From NCBI GenBank assembly GCA_964351855.1, contig CAYGQD010000011.1, positions 1-64,000 of the forward strand: a DNA stretch of 64,000 bases. The letters are read 5' to 3'. A model generated the notes under the pieces. It searched no databases. It worked only from the letters and a program-made list of their open reading frames with translations, and was not told where the DNA came from. The DNA is from JBCDHN01 sp964351855 (GTDB lineage: Bacteria; Verrucomicrobiota; Verrucomicrobiia; Verrucomicrobiales; DEV007). Shown piece by piece: positions 48,103 through 56,805 of the stretch. Position numbers and translations under genes: made by a program. Every line of letters begins with the position of its first letter. The stretch's first letter is position 1.

Positions 48103-48957
48103 ATGAAATTGATCCGCTTCGGCCAAGCTGGCCACGAAAAACCCGGTCTTCAACTCGAAGACGGCAGACGCATTGATGCCACCGGTTTTGGTTCTGATTG
48201 GAACGAAGACTTTTTTGCGCAGGATGGTCTTGCCAAGCTGAAGACTTGGGCCGATGCCCATGCGGAGGATGCTCCCAAAGTTGGCTCCGGCGATCGTCTC
48301 GGCCCCGCCATTGCCCGACCCAGCAAGTTGATCTGCATCGGCCTCAATTTCAGCGATCACGCGGAAGAAACCGGTGCCACACCACCACCCGAGCCGATCA
48401 TTTTCTCGAAAGCGACGAGCAGTTGGAGCGGTCCCAACGACGATCTCATCATTCCCCGCAACAGCGAGAAAACGGACTGGGAAGTCGAATTGGCCGTGGT
48501 CATTGGCAAGCGCGCCAGTTACGTGGAAGAAGCAGATGCCCTGGATTACGTGGCCGGTTACGCCCTCCATAACGACTACAGCGAGCGCGCCTTTCAGATC
48601 GAGCGCCAGGGACAATGGGTCAAAGGGAAGAGCGCGGACTCTTTTGCCCCATTCGGCCCCTTCCTCGCCACTCAGGACGAGATCGAAGACGTCGATAACC
48701 TCAAGATGTGGCTCACGGTCAATGGCGAAACCAAGCAAGACGGCAACTCCCGGAACCTCATCTTCAAGATCCCTCACCTCGTCAGCTATCTCAGCCAGTT
48801 CATGAGCCTACTTCCCGGCGACGTCATTTCCACGGGCACCCCGGCGGGCGTCGGCATGGGCTTTAAACCCCCGCAATACCTCAAGCCGGGCGACATCGTC
48901 GAACTCGGAATCGACGGGCTCGGTTCTCAGCGGCAGACGGCTCGGGCCTGGGGTTAG
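48103..48957 (+). CDS. Fumarylacetoacetate hydrolase family enzyme
   Basis: 284 residues with the FAH-superfamily C-terminal fold: the metal-binding region DWEVELAVVIGKRA (the E-x-E pattern), KSADSFAPFGPF, and GDVISTGTPAGVGMG. The N-terminal domain is shortened compared with eukaryotic FAH, as in bacterial ureidoglycolate lyase/2,4-diketo-acid hydrolase members such as LRA6. With the nearby SDR it could belong to a fucose or rhamnose non-phosphorylated route; this is inference. The MITE ends just upstream and may affect its expression. Confidence 0.9.
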   Translation: MKLIRFGQAGHEKPGLQLEDGRRIDATGFGSDWNEDFFAQDGLAKLKTWADAHAEDAPKVGSGDRLGPAIARPSKLICIGLNFSDHAEETGATPPPEPIIFSKATSSWSGPNDDLIIPRNSEKTDWEVELAVVIGKRASYVEEADALDYVAGYALHNDYSERAFQIERQGQWVKGKSADSFAPFGPFLATQDEIEDVDNLKMWLTVNGETKQDGNSRNLIFKIPHLVSYLSQFMSLLPGDVISTGTPAGVGMGFKPPQYLKPGDIVELGIDGLGSQRQTARAWG

Positions 48958-49401
48958 GGCATCGAGGATGCATCATCCAATTGGGATGGATGAGCAATGG
49001 CAAGCTTCTCCCTGCCCTTCTAAAATCTGTGTCCCTCTGCACGATTGGCAGAGGACGATCGACAGGTTCTGGCCGTTTTTAGCGTGTTGGAGGATGTGGA
49101 AGTGATCGATTTGGGGTGGAAGTCTCAAATTTCGGGTTTGCCAATCACAGTAGACGACTTTTGCACGCCTCCGGCCGAGCGCAGTGTTGGCCCTTTCCCA
49201 GGGGCTTCGATCTGGTTGGTCGAACAGGGCTCCACCGAGACAAGCTCGGCGGTGGCTTAACCCGAAACTTCGAACCTTTCACCCTAGATTTGTCGCTTTC
49301 TCCTAACAAGATTGGCTCAATTGCCGTTATACTTAGGAAGAAGTCACATCGGGAACTGCCGGTGTGCTCCCTTGTTTCAACCCTTGGCCCCTCTGTTTAC
49401 G
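48958..49401. other. Gene-free interval of about 440 bp
   Basis: No credible gene, tRNA or terminator seen. A small GGATG-CAT-CATCC hairpin near 48968 could be a weak transcript end for the FAH-family gene. Confidence 0.5.
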
Positions 49402-51933
49402 ATGTCTGCCATACTAACAGCCCTGCAACAATCGCTCGATTCCAATCCTCAAGACTGGGGAACGCGACTGGCTCTGCTGGAAGCGCATTTGAACGAGGGG
49501 AATCCGGATGCAGCGGTGGCGCTGCTCAGTGAGATCGAGGCGCTGCCACGTGAGGTGGATGCGCTGCTGCAGGCGGGTCGAGCGTATGCCCTGGTGGGCT
49601 CGCCCGACGCCCCGGGGATCATTGAAGCAGTGCTGAAGGTGGCTCCAGAGCATCCCCTGGCCCATTTACAGATGGCGTTTGCGAAGCATCGGCTGGGGGA
49701 ACTGACGAGCGCGGCGGAGCATTATCGCAAAGCGGTCGCGCTGGATCCCTCATTGAGCGATCCCGAACTGGACCCGATTTATCAAGTCGAGGAGGCGACA
49801 CCGGTGGTCGCAGCGGTGATGGCGGAAGATGAGGGTGACGATGGCACAGAAGTTTTTGCCGCAGTGGCGATTGAAGATTTCGAGGAAAAATCCATCGCGC
49901 CTCCTTTGCCGAAGCCAACGGCTGCGACAGTGGAAGCGACGCCTCAGGTACCTACGGTGACGAAAGTGGTGCCTTCCAGCCATTCGGCCGATGAGTCGAT
50001 CGCAATGCTGAAGCAGTATGAGGAGGCGCAGAAGCGGTCCGTGGAGCGATCCCGCCGACGGGATAAGATCAATTCGTTGTTCGTCACAGTGCTAATTCAT
50101 GTGGGCATTGTAATGCTTTTGGGACTGGTGGTGATGGTGGTGCCGATCGATGAGCCTCCGGTGATTCAAGCGGTGACGGCTCCAGACCAGGAGGAGACGG
50201 AGATGAAGCCGGACGAGGTAGTGAAAATAGTACCGCGGCGACCGACCTCTGCTTCGAACGCGATGCCGGACGTGCTTTCCGCCTTCAATACTTCGGATGT
50301 GGCGATTCCGACGATGCAGTTCGACGTGACCCAGCCTCCTACGGATTTCGGGATGTCCATGGGGCCGCCGATGAATTTTGGGATGTCTGGCGCGGCGGGC
50401 GGCGACTCGATGATTTTCGGGATGAAGGTGGAGGGGCAGAAGCTGGGGGTGATTCTGGACGTGTCCGGATCGATGGCGGAGTTCCTCCCGCTGGTGATTC
50501 GGGAGGTGGACCGGAACTTTGACAACGCGCCGATCGTTTACATCAACAATGCCTTGGTTCGACCCGGCGGGAGTGTCTCGACGGTGCAGACGATCTTGCC
50601 GGAAGACGTGATGCCAAATCGCGACGGTCGCCAGACACCGTATTGGTTTCTCTGGGGGGATCTGCCCCGGAAAGCGCCGCAGCGGAGTGTGGATCGCTTG
50701 ATCGATGCGTTCAAAACGCGAGGGAACAGCTACCTGGCGGTCGGCGGGCACAATCGGCTGACCGCGGCGATCGATCATTTGATCGGCCAGAACGTGGATT
50801 CGCTCTATGTCTTCAGCGATTTCGAGGACTTCGTCGATGAAGAGATCGCGGAGCAGTATGGCCAGAAGCTGGGTCGCAATCAGGTGAAGACCTATGTGCA
50901 ACCGGCGGAGCAAGCCACGGAGTTCCTCAGCATCGTGACGAACAATATCGCGAATCGGAGCAAGGGACGTCGGATGCCGAGCCTGGTGGCGATGCTTTCC
51001 CAGTTCAATGGCAATGATCCGGCAGAGAAGCCGAGCTTGCCGATGACGCCGATTGCCGAAGGAGCAGTGAATCTGGCCTCGACCCGGGCGGAGCGGGAGG
51101 TTCCAGGGGTTTACGCATTTCGACCTAACAGCCGGTGGGAGAAGGATCAGATCGCTGTCTTAGAGCAGCCGGAATACGATGTGGTGTTCTACGGTCCGGA
51201 GGCACGAGCCCAGATCTTCATGAAAACGAAGGAGGGCTACCTCCAGTACCCCATCACTTTTGGCTATCACAGCTGGAAGAAAGATCCGGATCCGAAAGCG
51301 CTGCACGAATATCGCTGGCGAAAATTCCTCCGCGTGAGGGAAGAACCCAAGCTAGTGGATGGCGAGATCTCTTGGAAGATGGTTCTGGAAGATGAAATCA
51401 ATTTTGACGTGACTCTGGAACTGGAAGCGAAAGGGATGCGGGCAACCTACACGGCAGATCCACCGCCGAATGGCGAAAACGACAGCGCGTTCGTCTACTT
51501 CAATGTTCCACCCGTCGCCAAAGAGAGTAAGGACATGTATTACGGTTACGATTATCCGGATGGGTTAACGCTGGACCAGGTCCGCCGGGTCGTTTCCGAG
51601 AACCGGGCGATGTTCAATCTGTCCAGCGCGGTGAAAGACCGGTATGAGTCGAGCTGGAATCAAATCGGCTTCAAATCCGGCCAGAACGAGCGGACCTTCA
51701 GCGAGCTGGTGCGGCAACTTCCCTCCGGAATTCGCGATGTGAAGGTCTGGGGTCCGTCCTTTGGTCCCCGCGTCTTCCACGCGCGCACCACCAGTAATAA
51801 GGTGCATCTATCCGGTCGGCTACATCGGCCCGACGCGGAATTGTGGGAAGGCTTCCAGTGTCGCCTGGTCCGGCCTACGGCAACCCGGACGCGGATCACA
51901 AAGACGGAATCGATCTCAATCATGATCGAGTAA
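49402..51933 (+). CDS. TPR-VWA membrane protein
   Basis: 843 residues from ATG 49402 (MSAILTALQQSLDSNPQDW). Order: tetratricopeptide-like helices (1-135, e.g. LAHLQMAFAKHRLGELTSAAEHYRKAVALDP), an Ala/Pro/Glu-rich linker, a single transmembrane helix (LFVTVLIHVGIVMLLGLVVM, about 235-260), a flexible Met/Pro/Gly region with repeated FGM, and a VWA-like domain with MIDAS start VILDVSGSMAEF (DxSGS). A C-terminal beta-rich domain follows. Cytoplasmic TPR with an extracytoplasmic VWA suggests signal relay or scaffold. It converges on a Ser/Thr kinase gene. No named family known to me. Confidence 0.75.
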   Translation: MSAILTALQQSLDSNPQDWGTRLALLEAHLNEGNPDAAVALLSEIEALPREVDALLQAGRAYALVGSPDAPGIIEAVLKVAPEHPLAHLQMAFAKHRLGELTSAAEHYRKAVALDPSLSDPELDPIYQVEEATPVVAAVMAEDEGDDGTEVFAAVAIEDFEEKSIAPPLPKPTAATVEATPQVPTVTKVVPSSHSADESIAMLKQYEEAQKRSVERSRRRDKINSLFVTVLIHVGIVMLLGLVVMVVPIDEPPVIQAVTAPDQEETEMKPDEVVKIVPRRPTSASNAMPDVLSAFNTSDVAIPTMQFDVTQPPTDFGMSMGPPMNFGMSGAAGGDSMIFGMKVEGQKLGVILDVSGSMAEFLPLVIREVDRNFDNAPIVYINNALVRPGGSVSTVQTILPEDVMPNRDGRQTPYWFLWGDLPRKAPQRSVDRLIDAFKTRGNSYLAVGGHNRLTAAIDHLIGQNVDSLYVFSDFEDFVDEEIAEQYGQKLGRNQVKTYVQPAEQATEFLSIVTNNIANRSKGRRMPSLVAMLSQFNGNDPAEKPSLPMTPIAEGAVNLASTRAEREVPGVYAFRPNSRWEKDQIAVLEQPEYDVVFYGPEARAQIFMKTKEGYLQYPITFGYHSWKKDPDPKALHEYRWRKFLRVREEPKLVDGEISWKMVLEDEINFDVTLELEAKGMRATYTADPPPNGENDSAFVYFNVPPVAKESKDMYYGYDYPDGLTLDQVRRVVSENRAMFNLSSAVKDRYESSWNQIGFKSGQNERTFSELVRQLPSGIRDVKVWGPSFGPRVFHARTTSNKVHLSGRLHRPDAELWEGFQCRLVRPTATRTRITKTESISIMIE

Positions 51934-51959
51934 GGCCACCCAGCCTTCTCCCGAATTGG

Positions 51960-52004
51960 ATTTCACGAAGCCCGCGCCCGTCTAGAGCGCGAACCTCGTG
52001 AAAT
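51960..52004. terminator. Bidirectional hairpin between convergent genes
   Basis: ATTTCACGA (51960-51968) pairs perfectly with TCGTGAAAT (51996-52004); inside, GCGC/GCGC around TCTAGA extends it. There is no T-run, so this may be a hairpin attenuating read-through for both the TPR-VWA gene and the kinase gene. Confidence 0.5.
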
Positions 52005-52052
52005 GCCGAGTACTCTGAACACAACCGAAGACTCTCTAGTGTGGGGGAAGGT

Positions 52053-53006
52053 TTAAGATCGCCGTCCCGCGCCAGCCCAGCGCAGCCAAGCCCAGGCCCA
52101 AGGATGTTGTTTTGACCGAGGGCCGCTGCGTTTCACGGGAAGAACCACCGTTGAGGTCTGCTTCTTCTCGCTGGATGACGGTAAGGAACCGATCTCTAAA
52201 ATGTCATCGACCATCTCCAAAGCGTTGGCGTAGCGTCGGATCGATTTGCGCTGCATCGCCCGAACCACGATCTGGTCCAGCTGCGAAGGCAAGGAGGGAA
52301 CGATCTGTGAGGGCGGGCCGCAATCCGGACCCGGAGCCCGTCCCGCCACCATTTCGTAGAGGACCGCTCCCAGGCTGTAGATATCGCTCTGCGGCGTGGG
52401 AACGCCGGGGAGTTCGGGAGCTGCATAGGGTGCAGTGCCCAACACTTCGGAGGCAGACTGTTGTGGAGAATTGGTCCGCTTCACGAGGCCGAAATCGGTG
52501 ACCACGGCTTTGCCCTCCCGCGTGATGAGGATGTTGCCGGGCTTGATATCGCAGTGGAGGATGCCGAGCTGGTGGGCGTATTCGAGAGCGACGCCGACCT
52601 GCGGAATCCAGCTTTGTGCATGGGTGAGATCGAGCCCGCCGCCGGAAATGAGTTCGGCGAGATTGTAACCCTGAACGTATTCCATGACCAGGTAGAGATC
52701 ACCGCGGAAGGTCTCACTGATATCGTGAACCTTGATAATGTTCTCGTGATCCAGCCGGGCCATCGCTCGCGCTTGTTCGCGAAAATACGTTTCCAGCGCG
52801 GGGTTCTCCTGCAAATCCTCTTTGGGCAGCACCTTGACGCCGACTTCTCTTCTGAGCTGTCGATGCCAGGCGCGATAGACGGTAGCCATACCGCCCGAGC
52901 CAATGATTTCGATCACTTCGATGTGGTCGCCAATCGCGGCGTCCAGTTCCCAGGGAAACGGTGCGTTCCCCTGCAGTTCTTTGCTAGTTGTCCTCCTACT
53001 CTTCAT
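52053..53006 (-). CDS. Ser/Thr protein kinase (PknB type)
   Basis: 317 residues comprising essentially one Hanks-type kinase domain: Gly loop IIGSGGMATVYRA, Lys in GVKVLPKED, catalytic loop HCDIKPGNILIT, DFGLVKR, and the APE-equivalent APELPGV. The catalytic HRD Arg is replaced by Cys (HCD), seen in some bacterial kinases that do not need activation-loop phosphorylation. A basic C-terminal tail (KRSGPRSKQHPWAWAWLRW) is short for a membrane anchor; there is no sensor domain. Confidence 0.9.
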   Translation of the reverse strand: MKSRRTTSKELQGNAPFPWELDAAIGDHIEVIEIIGSGGMATVYRAWHRQLRREVGVKVLPKEDLQENPALETYFREQARAMARLDHENIIKVHDISETFRGDLYLVMEYVQGYNLAELISGGGLDLTHAQSWIPQVGVALEYAHQLGILHCDIKPGNILITREGKAVVTDFGLVKRTNSPQQSASEVLGTAPYAAPELPGVPTPQSDIYSLGAVLYEMVAGRAPGPDCGPPSQIVPSLPSQLDQIVVRAMQRKSIRRYANALEMVDDILEIGSLPSSSEKKQTSTVVLPVKRSGPRSKQHPWAWAWLRWAGAGRRS

Positions 53007-53221
53007 TCAATTGTCGGTTCGATACCTTGCGGAAACGCAAGACATCGTTGGTTCCATAACTCAAAGGGCTTTTGAGAGACCCCAACGTCTTTTCGAAAGC
53101 CGCCTCCTACTTAATAACACGACAAACTTTCCCAAAAGTTACACATTACCTACGACAAAGTTGTCACAATTGGAGCGATCGAGGAATTGCTCATTCTAGC
53201 AGATATGGAGCGTGCAGCCAG

Positions 53222-54154
53222 CTACGAAACGAGTGATTTTTCACCAGTCCGCGGTGCTGGAATCAGAGCGTGAAGTTCCGCGCGAGGCGGCAAATCTTTC
53301 GGAAGAACGATGTTTCGGGCCAGTCCACATTTCTTGAAGAGCACCAGTGCCCACCAACCGGGATCGAATTGACCCGGCTCCAGCCCGAACTTGGCCGAGC
53401 CGGGAAAGGCGTGATGATTGTTGTGCCAGGCTTCGCCAAAGGTGAGGAGCCCGAAGCCGGGGACGTTATAGCCCTGGACCGCGTGACCATCCAGTTCCCA
53501 ACTGCGCTCGGTCCCATTGTGCGCCAGGTAGCCAACGAGCCAGTGGCCGATCATCGAAACACTGATGCGAACGCAGATTCCCCAGATGACCCAGGCCCAG
53601 CCGCCGACCACAAAGAGGAGCGCCGCGACGGGAAGCTGCAAAAGCGGCCAGTAGCGATCCATCCAGCGATAGACGGGCCGATCATCGATTCCCGGTTTGA
53701 AAACCAGTTCAGGCGGATGATCCAGCCGCACCTCGCAGTTCAGCTGCCACCAGAAATCGCGAAGCGGGCGACTCGCGTGGGTAAAGAGCGGGTGGCATGT
53801 GGGATGCCGCTGAGACCAGTCCCGGATTTCGTGCAGGTGGATGACCTTCAACGGTCCACCGAGCCCCACCAACGATCCCAGATAAACCAGGGCAAACTCC
53901 AGCGGCCAAGGGCACTCGAAGCTCCGATGGATGAGGAGACGATGCAGTCCAACCGATTGTCCCAGGCAAAGGGTCAGCCCGGTCAGCACCGCCGCGACGG
54001 CCGCCGCCTCTAGGGAAAAGGTCAGGGCTCCGCCGACGATGGCGATGAGCGTGTTTGCCCAAAACCAGAGGGATTTGGCCGGGCTCCAGTGGACGTGACC
54101 TTCGACGGGATTCGTGCGCGGACTGCGCGCTTGCATTCGGTGGACTTGGTTCAT
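53222..54154 (-). CDS. Fatty acid desaturase (acyl-lipid/acyl-CoA delta-9 type)
   Basis: 310-residue integral-membrane di-iron desaturase. His boxes: HRLLIHRSF (HxxxxH), RHPTCHPLFTH region following HEIRDWSQRHPTC, and WHNNHHAFPGS (HxxHH). Four hydrophobic segments. It introduces a double bond into acyl chains; the family is stearoyl-CoA-like. It is last in a co-directional four-gene group with DUF2071, a membrane protein and a DCC protein, 18 bases after the DUF2071 gene. Confidence 0.9.
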   Translation of the reverse strand: MNQVHRMQARSPRTNPVEGHVHWSPAKSLWFWANTLIAIVGGALTFSLEAAAVAAVLTGLTLCLGQSVGLHRLLIHRSFECPWPLEFALVYLGSLVGLGGPLKVIHLHEIRDWSQRHPTCHPLFTHASRPLRDFWWQLNCEVRLDHPPELVFKPGIDDRPVYRWMDRYWPLLQLPVAALLFVVGGWAWVIWGICVRISVSMIGHWLVGYLAHNGTERSWELDGHAVQGYNVPGFGLLTFGEAWHNNHHAFPGSAKFGLEPGQFDPGWWALVLFKKCGLARNIVLPKDLPPRAELHALIPAPRTGEKSLVS

Positions 54155-54172
54155 GACGGTGTTGGGTTCAGG

Positions 54173-54943
54173 CTAAAGGTGCCGGGCAGGGAGCCATTCG
54201 TAGTCGATCGGAGCGACCTCGTAGGCGATCTCCAGGTGGGTGCGTTCGTTTTCCAGAAACTCCCAGTGATCGGAGTGAGCGGCGACGACTCGGGGCTTCC
54301 ATTGGGTTTCGTCTCGGCGGATTGGCAGCACCTCGACCCTCCCCTTCTGGACGGAGATGCCGTGGGGGGCGTATTCCAGAAAATCGCCCGCTTCCTGGAC
54401 GCTTTGGAAAGGAGAACCCTCTGCCAAGCGAACCGGACGATCATAGGTAATGGTGGCCTCGCCACGCGCGCCCTCGGCGTCCACTTCCAGTAACGTGGCG
54501 AGCGGATTTTCGTCGATCCGAATCTTGCCCGGATGGAATTTGAAGTCGGTCACGAGATTCCCGCCCTTGGCCAGCAACGGAGAATCGCAATCGCTCCGGA
54601 GAAAGTAGAGACCTTCAACAGAGTCGCCTTTCTGGTTGTGATGGCGGACGTAAATCCGGTAGGCGACGTGACGATAGGTGATGCCTAATTGCTTGGGAAA
54701 GCCGCGTGGCCGCATGTTTTCAACTTCACAGACGACGACGTTCCAGAACCCGAACCCGCCAAAACTGACCGGCTTCAGTTCGGCCGGGAGATGGCGCTGC
54801 ACTTCTTCCAGCGGAGCGCGGTAGGCCAGGAGCCAGCACTTGGCGAGGCGACCTTCCATCGGAATGGGATTGTTCGGCAACCAGCGCTTCGGGTGACGAT
54901 GAGCGGGATGGGTAGGATAGTGTTTTTGAGCAGGTGCATTCAT
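54173..54943 (-). CDS. DUF2071 (YqjF-like) protein
   Basis: 256 residues with acetoacetate-decarboxylase-like beta-barrel features: the LPAELKPVSFGGFGFWNVVVCEVENMRPRG block and YFLRSDCDS, seen in DUF2071 proteins. No catalytic residue is certain. It lies in the desaturase group, suggesting a lipid-related job, but the family has no known activity to me. Confidence 0.7.
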   Translation of the reverse strand: MNAPAQKHYPTHPAHRHPKRWLPNNPIPMEGRLAKCWLLAYRAPLEEVQRHLPAELKPVSFGGFGFWNVVVCEVENMRPRGFPKQLGITYRHVAYRIYVRHHNQKGDSVEGLYFLRSDCDSPLLAKGGNLVTDFKFHPGKIRIDENPLATLLEVDAEGARGEATITYDRPVRLAEGSPFQSVQEAGDFLEYAPHGISVQKGRVEVLPIRRDETQWKPRVVAAHSDHWEFLENERTHLEIAYEVAPIDYEWLPARHL

Positions 54944-54964
54944 GGGAAGAGAGAGGTGGGTGGA

Positions 54965-55396
54965 TTAAGCAAACACAAAGGGGGTGAGGAGAAGGGCGAC
55001 GCCGTTGAGAACGCCGAGCCAAAGGGTCCAGGTTTTCCAGGTGCGGAAGCCGAGCCCGCCCAGCCGCGTGGCGAGGAAGGCAGCCATGGCCAGATTCGCA
55101 AGGAGGATTCCCGGCCCTGGGATTCCGGCGAGCGCGGAGAGAATCAGAATCGCCTCGCCGACGACCATGGTCGCAAGACACGCATCGAAACAGTGCCAGA
55201 AGGGAAGTCGGCTCCAACACAGGAGCACTAAGCCGAAGATGATCCAAGAGGTGCCTGTGATGATGGCAAGCTTGATCCCGTCAGCCCGGTCGGGGCTGGC
55301 GATCGCCCCAAAGAGGATCGTCCCGGCCACCGCGATCAGGGCACAGGCGGCGCGATGCCAAGGGGTCAGAATTTTAGGAAAGATGGCAAGCTTCAT
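54965..55396 (-). CDS. Four-helix membrane protein
   Basis: 143 residues, four predicted transmembrane helices (AACALIAVAGTILFGAIAS; ITGTSWIIFGLVLLCW; VGEAILILSALAGI; WLGVLNGVALLLTPFVF). No known family. It overlaps the DCC protein gene by 23 bases and sits 21 bases before the DUF2071 gene, so co-transcribed. Confidence 0.7.
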   Translation of the reverse strand: MKLAIFPKILTPWHRAACALIAVAGTILFGAIASPDRADGIKLAIITGTSWIIFGLVLLCWSRLPFWHCFDACLATMVVGEAILILSALAGIPGPGILLANLAMAAFLATRLGGLGFRTWKTWTLWLGVLNGVALLLTPFVFA

Positions 55397-55817
55397 CGGT
55401 GCAGGTGTTGGGGTTGGCAGTTTCAGCGGCTTCGAATTCGGCCAGGAATTCGCGGTCGTTGCGGAAGAGGAGTTTGGAGAGGCCTAGCCGGTTTTCGGAG
55501 ACGAGCCGGCAAACGCGCTTCGTCAGTCCCATCCAGCGGGGGTGATCGAGTTTCTGAGCCAGCGCCTGGTGGTTTTCCAGCGCCTTGAGGCAGGCGACCC
55601 AGGCCCGCGCGCCTTGGAAGATTTCGCCGGTATCCGCCATCGCCACCAACTCACGCTCGGGATCGTGATCCATCAGGTTGGGGCAGAGTTCCCGTGCTTC
55701 CGGCGTCTGGTAGCCATGACACTGGATGGGGATGACTTGCGGCGGGGTGTTGAGCCACTCCTTGAAGCGGCGGCAGATTCCGCAGCGCTGATCGAAAAAG
55801 ACGTAAAGGGTGTTCAT
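55374..55817 (-). CDS. DCC-family thiol-disulfide oxidoreductase (DUF393)
   Basis: 147 residues from ATG 55817 (MNTLYVFFDQRCGICRRFKEWL). The DxxCxxC pattern (Asp, then Cys-Gly-Ile-Cys) near the N-terminus defines the DCC family. The C-terminal tail ends CTDEACHLS with two further Cys. First gene of the desaturase group; possibly supplies redox equivalents, though that is only positional inference. Confidence 0.82.
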   Translation of the reverse strand: MNTLYVFFDQRCGICRRFKEWLNTPPQVIPIQCHGYQTPEARELCPNLMDHDPERELVAMADTGEIFQGARAWVACLKALENHQALAQKLDHPRWMGLTKRVCRLVSENRLGLSKLLFRNDREFLAEFEAAETANPNTCTDEACHLS

Positions 55818-55936
55818 GATGGAGGAGTGCTTTAGTTTAGATTGAACTTTCAGTAATTTCTGAAAGTAGGATATGAACAAAAATCCAGAATTCCAGCGGA
55901 ATCGTCAAAAATCCTCGCTAATCTCCCATCTTCCCC

Positions 55937-56680
55937 ATGGAAACCTGGCAATACGTTCTCCTCGCCGCAGTCGGTCTCATCGCCGGAATTCTTAATGTGA
56001 TCGCGGGCGGCGGCTCCCTGCTGACCTTACCCACGATGGTCTTGATGGGGCTGGACGGGCCCGTCGCGAATGGAACGAACCGGGTCGCGATCGTCGCCCA
56101 AAACATCGTCGCGGTGGCCGGATTTCGCTCGAAAGGCTTCTCCGACTTTCGCCTCAGCTTCACCTTGGCCTTGGCCACGATTCCGGGAGCGATCGCGGGC
56201 GCTTACCTCGGTACGATGGTGCGGGGCGTCGCATTTAATCGGGTCCTCGCCGTGGTCATGATCGGCGTGATGATCATCATGGCGCTGAATCGGCGGAAGA
56301 AAGCGGCTCCCCAGACGCCCAAAGCTTCGCGCCCCTTCCTCGGGCATCTCTGCATGGTCGGAGTCGGGTTCTACGGCGGCTTCATCCAGGCAGGCGTCGG
56401 TTTCCTCATCATGGCGGCGCTCCACGGCGTCATGGGGATCGACCTCGTTCGGGTCAACATGCACAAGGTCTTCATCGTCGGGACCTTCGCCTTCGTCGCC
56501 CTGATTGTCTTCGCCCTCAATGGACAGATCTTGTGGCTAACCGGGGCGATTCTGGCGCTGGGGAATTCCGTCGGCGGCTGGATCGGCTCTCAGCTCAGTA
56601 TTACCAAGGGCGAAGGCTTCATCCGCACGGTGCTTTTTATCGCCCTCAGCGCGATGGCCTTGAAACTGCTTTTTGGTTAG
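55937..56680 (+). CDS. TSUP/TauE-SafE family permease
   Basis: 247 residues, about eight membrane helices in two repeats. It opens VGLIAGILNVIAGGGSLLTLPTMVL, which carries the conserved Gly-Gly-Gly-Ser motif of TauE/SafE (sulfite or sulfoacetate) exporters. The second half repeats GFYGGFIQAGVGFLIM. In a window rich in sulfatases, export of sulfite/sulfur anions is attractive, but substrate is not shown by sequence. Confidence 0.85.
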   Translation: METWQYVLLAAVGLIAGILNVIAGGGSLLTLPTMVLMGLDGPVANGTNRVAIVAQNIVAVAGFRSKGFSDFRLSFTLALATIPGAIAGAYLGTMVRGVAFNRVLAVVMIGVMIIMALNRRKKAAPQTPKASRPFLGHLCMVGVGFYGGFIQAGVGFLIMAALHGVMGIDLVRVNMHKVFIVGTFAFVALIVFALNGQILWLTGAILALGNSVGGWIGSQLSITKGEGFIRTVLFIALSAMALKLLFG

Positions 56681-56805
56681 CCTGAAATGGATGTCCAATC
56701 TCCGGCGTCCAAGGGCGAAGTAACCTGAAAGCGGCTGGACACAGCGCCTTTTCTACCTAGGTTTGCCCGCATTGAATTTCGATCCCAACCGAAAACCCAT
56801 CTCTC

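Noticed and set aside
47698..48777. 359-codon minus-strand frame over the MITE and the FAH-family gene
   Set aside because: It is antisense to the FAH-family gene and out of frame with the selenoprotein; an accidental open frame.
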